A stretch of 64,000 nucleotides of DNA. Origin: Hydractinia symbiolongicarpus. Lineage: Eukaryota > Cnidaria > Hydrozoa > Anthoathecata > Hydractiniidae. Where the stretch lies: positions 10,292,001-10,356,000 of the forward strand of contig NC_079882.1 of NCBI RefSeq assembly GCF_029227915.1, read 5' to 3'. The number at the start of each line of letters is the position of its first letter. Position 1 is the stretch's first letter. Below the pieces are notes generated by a model. That model did no database searches. It saw only the letters and a program-made list of their open reading frames with translations, and was not told the origin of the DNA. Shown piece after piece: positions 32,332 through 43,925 of the stretch. A program made the position numbers and the translations under genes.

Positions 32332-33225
32332 TCAACCGGCATCACATGGACAGCTACCACCGTTATACGTGATATACTCTTGGTAACAGTACCAACAGAG
32401 CAGCTTACCTCTTATGAAAAACCTACAACCACAACTACATCTATCGTATTCGTCAAGTACTCGTTCACACTCATCGCATTGTTCCTTCATCGTTTTATTT
32501 ACTCCACAAGAGCTCGTGGTCTGCCTTTTCATCCTCTGCAAAAAACACCAGTCTATATCTCTGTTGGGATGACAGGCCACCGGTAGCAACTCCTTGTTAA
32601 TCCTGTACCTCACCGCTTTCCGCTGACGATATGACTCGAACAGCGAGGGATCATATTGAACCACCCTGGTACACATTTCCCGGGCAACAAACCAGTCCGG
32701 AATATCCTCGAATACTCTGGGATCCTCTTCAACTGCAATAGTCCACATTTCCTGGGTCTTGAAATGAACCGGTACAAACCTGGGTGCCAAGGGATCCTTT
32801 TGAAACGCCCTGGTACACATTTCCCGAGTCATGGGATGCTCCGGAACAAACTCGAGTGACCAGGGATCCTCTTTAACTGCCGTGGCGCACATTTCCCATG
32901 TCTTGAAATGATCCGGAACACAATGCAGTGACGCGGGATTCTCTTAAAGAACCATGACACACATTTCCTGGGTCTTTAAATGACCCGGGACATACCACAG
33001 CAGCCAGGGGTACTCTTGAAGCACACTGGTACACATTTCCTGGGTCTTGAAATGTTCTGGAACAAAATTGATCGCCTTAGGATATTCTTGAACCGCCCTG
33101 GTACGCATTTCTTGGGTTTTGAAAAGGTCCGGAATATACTGCAGCAGCCAGGGGTATTCTTGAACCACACTGGTACACATTTCCTGGGTCTTGAAACGAT
33201 CTGAAATATTTTGAAGCCACTCCAT
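32332..33225 (-). pseudogene. DUF4116-like tandem-repeat protein with Cys-rich tail, one in-frame stop
   Basis: One continuous frame of 298 codons from ATG 33225 to the stop at 32332, cut only by a TAA near 32945. It holds at least seven units of about 24-26 residues on the pattern FKTQEMCTxxVQEYPxxLxxxPD, matching DUF4116 repeats known from giant viruses and protists. The C-terminal 60 residues have many Cys (CDECERVLDEYDRCSCGC; CWYCYQEY), a zinc-ribbon-like module. The repeats are also visible in DNA as units of about 75 bp. The gene lies next to the right terminal repeat. Function unknown. Confidence 0.75.
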
Positions 33226-33274
33226 CTTTCTTTTAGGGAATAGAACCTCGACCAGAGTTTTGGGGACAGCCTTT

Positions 33275-33482
33275 GATATCGGGACTCTCCCCTGTTTAAT
33301 TGCGCATGCTCAAAATTTTGTTGATGTCAGCATTATTCCTGCTAGTCGCTATTGCGCATGCTCAAGAATGTTGGTATTCCCGGAATTATCGGATTTATCG
33401 GAATTGGGATTTCGGATTTCGGATTTCGGGAATTTCCCTTGTCGTCGTCATCGACTGTGCTAGAACATACATTTTACTATCT
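33275..33482 (-). repeat. Right terminal inverted repeat of the Polinton
   Basis: Reverse complement of 16942-17150 with over 90 percent agreement by eye in the outer 120 bases. It has three AAATCCG-type units where the left has fewer. It ends at CTATCT, 33482. Confidence 0.92.
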
Positions 33483-33572
33483 CTAACGTTGCCTGTGACA
33501 GACAGACGAATCTTCGTACTATTATAGAGAATAGTCGTTAAGGCCTATGTAAAAATCCACTTACGAAGGAGA

Positions 33573-33960
33573 TCAATGGAAAAGAATACCATCACTTGAA
33601 TTTTGATGACGTCTGCAGGCACCCGTCAATACACAAAAAAAAATTTTTCCGACATATGTTTACCCAAGGTTTTCACAATAGAGGCAATATCCTCTATTGT
33701 GAAAAACTTGAAACACCGATCAATATAATGTATGGAACAATGTGCTTTTGAACGAACACCTAATAAGCAGAAGAACAATGAAAAAGATTCTTCATTTAAA
33801 TCTTAATTACGTCAGGAAGAACCCGCCTTAAACAAATAATTTTTTCAGAAATTCCTCAACAGGTTGTTGCTCTATTGTGTAGAGCTTGAAACGCTGATTA
33901 AGAAAAAAAACCATGTGCTTTTGGCGAACGGTTATAGAAATATTGTGGTTTAAAGGTTTT
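33573..33960 (+). repeat. Two tandem units of a repeat of about 190 bp
   Basis: Unit 1 (33573-33770) and unit 2 (33771-33960) share AATGAAAAAGA or AATGGAAAAGA starts, a TTTGAATTTTGATGACGT or related stretch, CTCTATTGTG, CTTGAAAC, and GTGCTTTTGGCGAACG-like ends. Unit 1 also contains a hairpin at 33671-33704 with 14-base arms (TTTCACAATAGAGG). A shortened copy lies at 15180-15300. Confidence 0.6.
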
Positions 33961-34223
33961 TTTGAGGATGCGATCGACCCGTCTATTCTAAAACGGATTG
34001 GGGGACTCAGGTCTGAAAAACTTACCCAATTTATTCCCTACCTGCGCGGTTAAAAACTGACGTCACCACCTCTTTCCAAGTTATTTGGCCTCAAAGTTAT
34101 ATGTGCATTATAATTTATTTATTTTTTCTTTATTATATAATATAATATACAAATTATGATTTAGGTAAAAACAAAAATAAGAAAGAAAAAAATAAAATAT
34201 TCAACGGTACGTTGCGTTCTCGT

Positions 34224-34890
34224 TCACACGTCAATTCTACCAACTGACTGGGATATAAGGATGTTTGATGGATCACTTGACATGTCATTCCTTTTCAAAG
34301 TTCTCGATCCTCTTATGCACAAGATTGCTGATTTCAATAGCGTAAATGATATTTTCGTTTGTAACCAGCTCATCACAACACCTACTTCCGTTTCTTGTCT
34401 ACGTGCTAACTTCAACGAAAGTTCTTTAACGAATCGTTTTGTCTCACGATTACAACCACCATGACCCGTAAACACCAAAGGAGTAAATGAGCCGTGCTCT
34501 ATTTCAATCACTCTTTGGTTGTATTGTCGTTTCTTCTCTTTTTCATTGTTGCAAAATACCTCCTGAAGATTCTGATTAACATGGCTTGAAGCGAACGGGT
34601 TGAAAACCCTTACATCGAAGAATGCTCTTTCACCACGTTGCCAGAAACTTCTAGCTGAAATATCTAGTCTATAGCTTCATCACCTTGAATAGCATTTTGT
34701 AGAAGAGCTTCCCCAGTCAGATGGATTAGTCGCGGCTCTATCTCAACGTCTTTGCATGTTTCTTGCAAAAGATTGGCGAATCTTTTATTTCATCATGTCT
34801 CATGTATAAAAATCCACCTTTTGGACAAGACATGGCATGATTTACACTATACACTTTACTGCAGGGACTGCAGGACATTATAATTGCTCC
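34224..34890 (-). pseudogene. Retroelement-type polyprotein fragment
   Basis: Minus-strand frames carry collinear pieces: CPKGGFLYMRHDEIKD, FWQRGERAFFDVRVFNPF and IEIEHGSFTPLVFTGHGG, ending at a stop at 34224. This pattern is familiar to me from the C-terminal region of reverse-transcriptase-type ORFs that are common in cnidarian genomes. Frameshifts lie near 34780 and a stop near 34680. No intact polymerase motif is present. Confidence 0.5.
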
Positions 34891-35837
34891 AGTAATTTTG
34901 AATTAGGCTTTTGACGTTAAATTAGTGTTATTGGCGTTATGCCGTAACGTCACACAAGTTAACAAATAAGATATAATTTTTTATGTTCGTCACAGACACA
35001 CGGACACATTCATAGTAAGATTATAAGGGATCAGTGAAACAAGTTTGGAAACAAGCGATCATTCCATTGGTGTAATTTACATTTCCTTTCAATCAACTTT
35101 TACCAATTCCAAAGTCTCCCAAGAATCAAAGCTATAACGTAAATATTACGAGTAAAATATACAGCTTGAAAAGTAAATTATATTGTGGAAGCAAAAAACG
35201 GCCCATTGGTGACATACATGACGTGATTTCTAATCCTTAAAACGACATCAAACATACATTTACCTAGAATGAGTTTGTATGAAGATATCCTGTAAATATA
35301 TGACCTGCGGACATTTAATATGATAATAAACACTGAAATACGAATTTTTAGTTTGATCCATGGAAAAAGAAGTTTTATTTTTTATAGATTCTTCCAAAAA
35401 AGAGCAATTTAAAAATTCCAACGCCAACCGAACTCTTTGTATTCTGTTTTGTTATTTACTCTCGATACGTCAGCATAACGTCGTCGTTCAGAAAGCAAAA
35501 AAGCATAACATGATTAATCCGTTTATGAGAACGAAAGAAATGTGATTGTTTTTGTTGTTTCAAATCGCCGTCATATTGAAGAAGGAACAGAAACAAACTG
35601 GATTAATTAGCAATGTTTGTCTTATAGCTAAAAGGGCTAATTGACTCGTTTAATTGATAAGCGTTGTAGTGAATATAAAAATCCTTTACAATGCTCGTTT
35701 TTCTGAAGCTTTTTAAAACCCACACTTGATCTTAGTATTGAATGAGAAAGTGGCTGGAAAATGGTCATAGATCTATTGCACACAGGATTTTATGTTAATA
35801 AAGTTTAAATGAAAAACTTAATGTGAAGTAAACAATA
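34891..35837. other. Intergenic, upstream of the ankyrin gene
   Basis: No coding signal; the ORF at 35360-35545 is unsupported. ATATAAAA at about 35673-35680 is a possible TATA box about 160 bases before the ankyrin ATG. Confidence 0.35.
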
Positions 35838-36515
35838 ATGGCAAACTCCGGAAATACGTTAAGCGCCTTTATATCTTCGCTAAAGTTTATTAAGAAGTCA
35901 AAGATAGACGGAGAAGGCGATAAGACGTTGCTACGATGTCCCTCCCCAAAGTTGTTGAGTTCGCCTTCATTGTTCAGACATCGTACCCATTCTGTCGATT
36001 CTGCGTTTGATGATAGCCTTTTAGAGGATGTTAATGATGTTTTAGAAACTGATAGTAAGCGAATCAAAAAGTTACACGGCAGAATGCGACGAAAGAGTAT
36101 CAGTCGTAAACATCTGAGCGACGACTCGCTTTGTAATGCTGTTATGGTAGAAAATGTGGAGTTAGCAAGACAAGTTCTACTCTCTGATAACAATATAGAT
36201 GTTAATACATTCAGTGCACCCGGATGGAACCCCTTGCATCATGCTTGTAGACTTGGTAACATTGAGTTAATAAAATTACTACTGGATGCCGGTGCAAATA
36301 CATCACTGGAAACTGTGGAGGGTTTTTCTCCGCTACGGCTGGCAGTAATTTATGGTCACTTTGATGCTGCTGCGTACCTGATACACGAAAGAGGAGTTTG
36401 TTGTCATGAAATACGTGACGGGATGCAAGAGTGTAAACCCAGCCTTAGTATCAGCACTACTAGAGTGACAATGAAGCATGCTAAAATAGTCAAAACAAAG
36501 GGAGGAGGAGAGTGA
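35838..36515 (+). CDS. Ankyrin-repeat protein, 225 aa, single exon
   Basis: An intact frame from ATG 35838 to TGA 36513. The N-terminal 90 residues are Ser/Lys-rich with basic patches (SKRIKKLHGRMRRKSISRKH) that could be phosphorylation or docking sites. Two clear ankyrin repeats follow, GWNPLHHACRLGNIELIKLL (about residues 128-159) and GFSPLRLAVIYGHFDAAAYL (about 160-190), preceded by a weaker unit (LCNAVMVENVELARQVLL). The compact size and C-terminal repeats recall NRARP or PPP1R27-type regulators, but I cannot assign it. No intron needed. Confidence 0.8.
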   Translation: MANSGNTLSAFISSLKFIKKSKIDGEGDKTLLRCPSPKLLSSPSLFRHRTHSVDSAFDDSLLEDVNDVLETDSKRIKKLHGRMRRKSISRKHLSDDSLCNAVMVENVELARQVLLSDNNIDVNTFSAPGWNPLHHACRLGNIELIKLLLDAGANTSLETVEGFSPLRLAVIYGHFDAAAYLIHERGVCCHEIRDGMQECKPSLSISTTRVTMKHAKIVKTKGGGE

Positions 36516-38346
36516 TATGTAGTTCAAATTGTACTTTTTCATCGAGCAACGTCCTGATTGTATAATATTGTTTCTTATTTAAATAGATACTACTTACAGA
36601 AAAAATTAATACTTACCGCTAAATGTTTTAGAATTAAGAATCAGAAAAAAAGGAAACGAACCTAAATTTATTAGATCTGACTGTTTTGCATTGTGAGACC
36701 CTGCTATAGCACTCTTGTGCTTATGACCTATTCGATGTTATGAACCATCAAATGTTCCTGTAAAAGATGGGAAAACTTCGCCAGGAAAAATATGCTACTT
36801 TCCCAAACCTCAATTATAAACGCCTCAGCATTATTTTTATATATTGAAAGCTGAGATCTGGGTCGACTTTTTATCGATAATGTTTGAAACTATGTTACGT
36901 AGTGTATGCGGAATCATTTTAAAAGGCTCTGGCGTTGACATCTTCATGCTCTGTTATACATCTCTTATCAAAAACACAATAGAAACCTTGTACCCAGGTT
37001 CCCCTAAGTTTAAATGAAAGGGAACAGGATAAATGTAAGAAAATGATTAAAAAAAAGGACCTTTAAAATTTCACTCATTTGTCGCCGGAAAGTTGTTCCT
37101 CAAGTGGTATTTTATTACCGTCGCTTATTTTCCGATAAAGTGTCGTCACGATAAGTATTGTATCTTACAGGAAAATTAAAAAATGTGTTGGAAACGTATA
37201 TTCCTCACCATGGTTTGTTTACCTTTTTTGAAAATTAGAACTAAGATTTTCGAACTCGACACTGCGCGTTTTTGTTTTTTAGATTGGCTGGTCCTTACGA
37301 AATGGTGGCAGATTCAAAATATCGTGTAGCAGGTCCGTAATAATGACCGATTGCTGACAGGTCCAGGTCGTGTAACTTTAAGTTTATTATGGTTTAATAT
37401 CACTACCCGAGCAGAAAGCAGTATAAGAAACATGGTTTGTTCATCTGATGAATCCCATATGTTTCTTAGACCATCACTTTATCCACAACATCCTTTCACT
37501 GCATACACGATGCTCTGAATCTTCCACCGGAGAGTAGAGACAGCCAATCTAAAAAAATGAAAAATTGTTTGAGGAAAGTCTGTATGGTCGCTTAATTCGG
37601 TTACATTACATGTTACTACAATTCAACATTGTTCTTAAGACTAATTGCTCTCACATACACTTTCAATTTGTTTTTGATTGTTTGTAGGTAAAATTTAGCC
37701 CTATTAGCACAGGGGCAAGGGCATGAAGTACACGGGGACTCTTTGACTTCGAATAACTTTTGTTCCGCATGGAATTCAGTTTTAAAATTTTGTGACATTT
37801 TTCTAACTTTTCCTGCGACTTGAAATGCAAAAAAAAAATGTTTTTAGAAAATATTTATACTTTGAGGGGTATTTTTCGGACAGGGTAACTTTCTATACGT
37901 TTTCTGTAAAATGTTGTATTGGTTACAACATTGTTTATTACATGTATCTTAGTTACGAGGTGGTTACTAAGGTGTGGCTGAGTTATGGGTCCTAGAGATA
38001 AAATAGAAACAAGGTTTGAAGTAAATTTTAATGCAGCGACATGACGTCATTTTTAATCTTAATGACGTCATTATATTATTTTTTACACCCCCAACATTTA
38101 TAAATGCCATATTTTAAACATGTGCTTTTATCTTTATCGTTAAGAAAAGAAACTTTGGTATAAATATGAAGTCATTTTAAATTATAATTATGCCATTATT
38201 TTTTTTTATATGAAAACTATTTTTTCTGTTCAGTGAATAATTTGACTAAAAATTAGGGTCATATTGTCAGTAATGCTTAAGATATTCACATTTAGAGCAA
38301 AATTGGGGAAATAGCCTGTACTTATTACGCATGTTGAACGTTATCT

Positions 38347-38474
38347 CAACCTTGTTCCCAGTGTCTATTGTCTCTTTTTTATATTTTTCATATTTTTTTA
38401 TATTGTCGAACAATGTTCGTATCGCCGTCCCGATCTCAGAAAAGGTACAAGATGCCCCTGGGGACAAGGCTAAC
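38347..38474. mobile_element. MITE-like inverted repeat, CTCG/CCAGG family
   Basis: AACCTTGTTCCCAGTG at the left and the inverted CCCCTGGGGACAAGG at the right, about 125 bases apart, with GATACGAACATTG-type interior. Same terminal motif as the other copies. Confidence 0.5.
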
Positions 38475-39349
38475 GTTATCTCTGGTCCCCATGGCGTCTT
38501 AAAATTTTTTTACCTAAAATTTGTAGTAAATGCCACGAAAGTTCGGTGTTTATAGATTTAACAGGTAAATAAGGTAAATACTTTGCTTGTCTAAGGAAAT
38601 TAATAAATAGGGTGGGACTTGAATATGTTGGGAAGGGGCGCGCAAAGGATTAAAGAAAGTCGGGAGGGGGAGGGATGATTATTCGAAACACTAGAGTACA
38701 AAGTTTCATTTCATTCATAGCCTTTAATTTTCATGTGTTTATGAAGTTAGGGCTATAATAGGGTCGATTGCGACTAAATCTGACAACGTTCACGTAAACC
38801 GGATATGAATATATTGCTCATGTAGTTTGAACAACCTTTTTAAAAAATACTTCGATATCTGAGTTTGAAATCTGAGTTTAAGTTATACAAGCGAGTATAG
38901 GCGAGTAACTTTCTGCTTTTAATCAAAGCGTAAAACATTTCATCCGGTTTTAGTGGAAATTTTGAACACATTTAAGAATGGTACAGTTCTGATAATGAGT
39001 AAATTTAATAAAAACGAAATGAAAGTATGTTATAATAGTTAGAAATTTAGCAATACAATATACACACATCTTGAATCGCCATGGAGACATTCAAGAAACT
39101 ATCGGTTAACGGTTTTTTAACGATCACAAAATATCAACAAATACCTTCAGAGAAATGAAATTGAAGAAATGTGTGGACTAAAAATATGGCCAATAAAGAT
39201 AGACAACGAGGAAAATTTGAAAATTAATATAAACACACCCTTAAATGTTCAACAACGTAGTTAATATTCTCGTAAAATCATTACAGGCGTAAAAAAACTT
39301 AGTTTATGTTACCTAGAATAAAATAGGGAAGAACTGTGTATCCAGACCA

Positions 39350-39440
39350 ACCAATTTCGTTCCCAGGGCATCTTGTATCTTTTCTGACATCGGGACAGCA
39401 AGGTCAAAAAAATACAAGATGCACTGGGGACGAAGTTACT
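39350..39440. mobile_element. MITE-like inverted repeat, CTCG/CCAGG family
   Basis: TTTCGTTCCCAGGGCATCTTGTAT at the left pairs with ATACAAGATGCACTGGGGACGAAG at the right (both about 24 bases, two to three mismatches; strings shortened where reported elsewhere). A related partial copy follows at 39523-39571. Confidence 0.65.
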
Positions 39441-41717
39441 GATTAACCTGATTTTGGCTGTAGCTAAAAGGGTAGCAAAAAGATTGGAAGAATCGGTGAA
39501 ATTTTACTTATTTAAGTTGTACACCAATTTCGTCATGACAAAAAATCTACAAAGCCCTGGCGACAAGGTTACTTATGGATGTTTTAAAGTTTATTTCAGT
39601 AATTAAAATATATAAATTACAGTTTCTACGTAGTTACGGAACTTCACATTACATTTTTATTGTCAAGTTCTACTTTAATAGACATTTATTTCAATGAAAT
39701 ACAAGAATGCTTAAAGATTACCGCTATAAGCAATAATCTCAAAAAGTACTGTTTAATTCTCGATTATTATTGTAACTTTAAATCATAGCTAACTTAAATT
39801 GCATACACTATTTTCTCTATAAGAACAATTTTATAAGAACAACAATAAGGCTGAAAATTGTTGAACAATAAAACAAAATAAGAACAATGGCAAGGCTGAA
39901 ATTTTACCGAACAACATTGGAAATATCTTTCAACGCAGAATTTTTCACATAATCAATCAATAGATTCCAGGTCGCAAAAACTTGTAATATACTGTACAAT
40001 TCCAGGCACATCAAGTAAAAAATTAAGAACACTTAGCTAAATTTTCTGATTCTTGCAAAAAAACGTGTATATAGAATACAACTGAAAAAATAAAACATTT
40101 TAATTACAGATTTTATACATAGTAATATTTTTAAAAAAGGAAAAATCTGTAACTAGATACCTTTGAAATTAATGTAGAAACTTGGAGATTCCATGATAAA
40201 AAACGTGTTATATAAAATTGATTCTAAGGTATGAACTAAGTAGTTCAATATTTCATTTGTTCATCAATTAGCATTTGAATGTTTCGGTATTTAATCGTTT
40301 AAAACTTTACTCTCTCACTCAATATGGAACTTATCGTCGGTGTTTTGCTAACGGGTGATCTGAAAAAGGGCACATTTGGAAAATGAGGAGCAAGAATACA
40401 ATTTTATAGCAAACTGAAACAGGTTGCTATCCCCTTAATGTCTCTTTCTGCAATGCTTTAATTATTTGAAAAGGGAATTTATCAACAAGAGAAAAATTAA
40501 TGGAAAATTTTTATAAAATTGTATTTTTTTCACTTTCAGCACAAAAAAAAAAGAACCAATGTTCATATATTAAAACACACAAAAAATATATATGCTTAAG
40601 GTTAGGACATCTTCCCTTTTAGATATCCTCTATTTGTCCAGTTCATTGTAATAACGTCAGGCAAAATCTGAAAATAAATAACGACATATCGTTAAAAACA
40701 TGTGGGCGAAAGTGCCATGATCCAGAAAGGTGGGTAAGCTAAAGGTTTCAATAATTAAACCTGATTGTCAACTCCCCCCTACCCTAAACTTTATATTACT
40801 AAAAAGAGGTAGAGGGCTTCCTACATAGGTCACTGTTTTCTGCTTTCATCTAGCTAGACTAATCCAACAATTAGATTAGTAGGGTAACTATATACATTTG
40901 ACTAAAAAATATTTATTTTAAACTTGAGCAGTCAACAACATTTCAGGGCAGAATTTCGATAAAAAATCAACAATTTGATCTTTTTCTTGTTTGTGATATA
41001 TATAAATAGTTAGATAGCCATATGAATGCTGGGTAAACAGACAGCAACAAAGTAAAATTAATCTAGCGCAATTCAGGATATAACGTACTACAGCAGATCA
41101 ACTTTTATAGCAAATTAGCAAGGAACTTTTTAAAACTGAAAGCTCCTTTTTCATTTTTTAAACTAACGAATAATTTTATTAACAACTCAGAATATATTTA
41201 AGGCGCAAAGAAATAGAATATTCGGTCCACTATAAGACCAAATTCGGAAGTTAGTGGGATGAAAAAGTTTTTGGTCACTAATAGCGGAATCTTAATACTT
41301 TTCAGGTATGAAACTTGAAACTCTAGAAGCTATTAATTCAACAAACATTGGGATAAGTGATCAAATTTTCCTCCACCCCTGTTCTCGTCGTGTTTATTCG
41401 TTGGAATAAAACTGGATATTTTTAAATTCATTATTAGTCTTATTGTTACTATTTCCAGGTATAAACTTTATACCTTCTAAAAAAGCGTTGAAATTGACAA
41501 TCCCGCCTGTTCCTCGGTACTCTTCTTCGCCTATGATATTTCTGACGGGAGAAGCCTGTCCTGGTTGATATCCATGAAGCCGTAAATCTTGTTCGACAAA
41601 ATATGTTGTCTAAATGTAAATTTGTGAAATTAACGAGTTTGTTTTTGGGAAGTCAGTAAATAAGGAGGAAAGTGAAGCTGGGAGTATAATTTTTTTGAAA
41701 TCAATGTATTGGAATTC

Positions 41718-41791
41718 TAATTTTAATTCCACATGCTTGCAATCGTGATGCGTAGTGCATCACCATTGCAAGCATGTGTAATTAAAAATTA
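41718..41791. repeat. Long near-perfect hairpin
   Basis: Arms 41730-41751 and 41757-41778 are 22 bases each with one mismatch (start CACATGCTTGCAAT) around a 5-base loop GTAGT. Pairing extends outward through TAATTTTAATT and AATTAAAAATTA. It could be a small fold-back element or an expressed hairpin; the loop is short for a microRNA precursor. Confidence 0.55.
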
Positions 41792-42779
41792 CCACGGACA
41801 TCTTGCATACAGGATGTTTTGTTTCACATGCGCCTGGATGTTCAAAATGTTTTAGTAATGCATCGGCATCCTCTTTATCACACGTTTTTGTAAAAATCAG
41901 AAAAAATCCGGGCTGAGGATTTTTGGACCTTTTTCATCCTGACTAACTTATTTTTCCTTATTTTTCCTTTTTTTCTTAAATTTCTTTAAAATTAGCGTGT
42001 TTATTTAAAACTTGATGTTTTTCATGCTAATGAAGCTCTATAAATGTGTTCATGATCAATTGAACCACAATGAATATTTTTATGCAGTTTTTGTAATTGT
42101 GAAAATAAGCGATCACATGAAAAAAAACAATTATTGTTAGCTTGAAAGAGAATAAAAAGAGAATTCATATCCTGGGTATTTTATTCTATGGCAAAATTCA
42201 GATTGGGGTTGTTCTTAGTTTTAAAAACAACGATTTCAACCTGATTCTGTTCTTATTTTGTTCTTCTTTTTAGTGAAATCTGAGGCTTGTGTTCATATAA
42301 AATTATTCTCACAAAAAAGCGTTTAGGCATAAAAGGCTTAAAATTTAAATTTGGTTTAAGAATCTTCCTAAATCTTAATATTTTTGGATCCACTGGAAGT
42401 CAAACTTTAAAAAAAAGTGAGACTTATGTCAATGAGATATTCTTAAATTTATCTCCTAAAAATTAACCAAAAGGCTGAAATTAGTCTGACCAGAAACACG
42501 AGGTTCGAACACATAAATTGTAATTATTATTATTAATAAAATGCAAAGAAAACAAATACTAAAATGGTGTCGACTTATAGTATATGCATTAGATTCACAC
42601 TCTAATTTGTCAGTCTTCAGATAATAATAACAAAAAAAAAAACGTTTGTCAGACGAATATTACAAAAAAAAAGTGACAAAAATACCATTCTCTTTTGTTG
42701 CGTGGCCAATAAAATAACAACAACAACAACTATTTGGTCAAGCTCTCGATTCTAGAAAATTTAATTCAGATCCAAAAGC

Positions 42780-43925
42780 GTTCGACACAGAGTCGATGTT
42801 ATTATACAATCTTGGACATGGCATCGGCGGTGTTAGCCTATCATTGTATAAGTCGTTTTAAAAGAACGTAAGCACTATCTTTGATGCCACCTCTAAACTT
42901 CTCTGCATATTGCATGGTGTTACCCAAAGTTTGGTCCTTAGACCACTGCCTTTATAATCAATAACGACTTTATAATATTTATCTAACGGTTACCCTCTTT
43001 GCTGATGTAACAAATTCCAGTACTGCAGCAAGAAAATCCAAATTCGAAAAAATACAAATTACCCAAAATAGCCAGGCGCAGTGTTAAACTTAAAGTTTAT
43101 ATTGATTTGAAATGGTTAAACACAAATAAAATTTAGGTTTTAAAAAAACATTCTATCCTTCTACATTGACCTCAGACAAAATGATTTTGAAGTGTAGCTT
43201 AAAATGAATAGCAAAATAAATATTTATAAATAGTGAAATAAATATTTAGCCGTTTTTAGTGACGAAAACCTCAATTGGAGAAAACACGCAGATTCTATAT
43301 GGAATAAATTAAAACAAGATTTTGCAAACTCAAGCGTCAATATTCATCTTTTGAAACCCCAAGGGTGTTAAATCTGCAAAGAAAAAATTATGCTTATAAT
43401 AACTTTTTTCTGACTTTATTTCTCATTCAACCCTCTGTCATCTTAATTTTTTTGGATTTTGTTAATGTGTACAACTTTATTTTTTTTGCATCATAATCAA
43501 TAATAAACTATCTGCTATATTTATAATTGCAATTAATTCTTGCAATCGTCCAAATAGTCGTGCTTACCCGGGATGAATACGTTTACCGAGAGTTGCAACG
43601 GTCAAGTTTGGAGATAATTCTATACAGTATCAATCCATCATCTCCTGGAATCTTCTTTAACAGTTTAAGAAGTTATAATGTCGTAGGAACATCTAAAGTA
43701 TCTGGCCCAGTTTCAGCTTTTTATTGTTTTATTGACCATTTTTTATTTAGCTATCTATAAGTTTATTACTTTTATATTTTTTTAAATTTGTAATATGTTC
43801 TTGCTGCTGCCATGTCCAAACTTTAAGGAAGGAACACCATGCAATATGCTGGGCATTCCTCCTTTTTAGACTTTTTATCCTATCGGGAGTCAATTTATAC
43901 AAATAAATTCTTACTTACTTACACT
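42780..43925 (+). mobile_element. Decayed non-LTR retrotransposon, 3' part
   Basis: The plus strand shows a broken reverse-transcriptase palm region (CATGGTGTTACCCAAAGTTT, reading HGVTQS..LRPL like HGVPQGS..GP) followed by INND. A WLNTNKI-like motif and a thumb segment DENLNWRKHADSIWNKLKQD (about 43262-43321) come later, all in different frames. The 3' end near 43905-43945 has a short CTTA-type repeat, as in 3' tails of such elements. Heavily decayed; clade not assigned. Confidence 0.5.

Larger units (their letters stand above)
16942..33482. mobile_element. Polinton/Maverick DNA transposon, full length but decayed
   Basis: Termini are AGATAGTAAAATGTATGTTC on the left and its reverse complement on the right, which are Polinton-type AG...CT ends, with inverted repeats of about 210 bp. 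Inside are the defining genes: family B DNA polymerase (17201-21239), DD35E integrase (24955-25928), packaging ATPase (22818-23417) and double-jelly-roll-type major capsid protein (26363-27636). Accessory genes carry BRO-N, SAP-like and DUF4116-like modules. Length (16.5 kb) and gene set match the superfamily. Most frames contain stops or frameshifts. A clean 6-bp target duplication is not seen: left flank CAACTT, right flank CTAACG. Confidence 0.93.
36516..42779. other. Long gene-poor, AT-rich stretch
   Basis: Six kilobases with no supported coding exon; ORFs are short and scattered. It holds inverted repeats at 38347, 39350 and about 39523 and a hairpin at 41718. A GC-richer segment (37200-37400) has no recognisable family. 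Confidence 0.45.

Noticed and set aside
43527-43760. 77-codon plus-strand ORF
   Set aside because: Lies in the 3' part of the decayed non-LTR element; not an independent gene.
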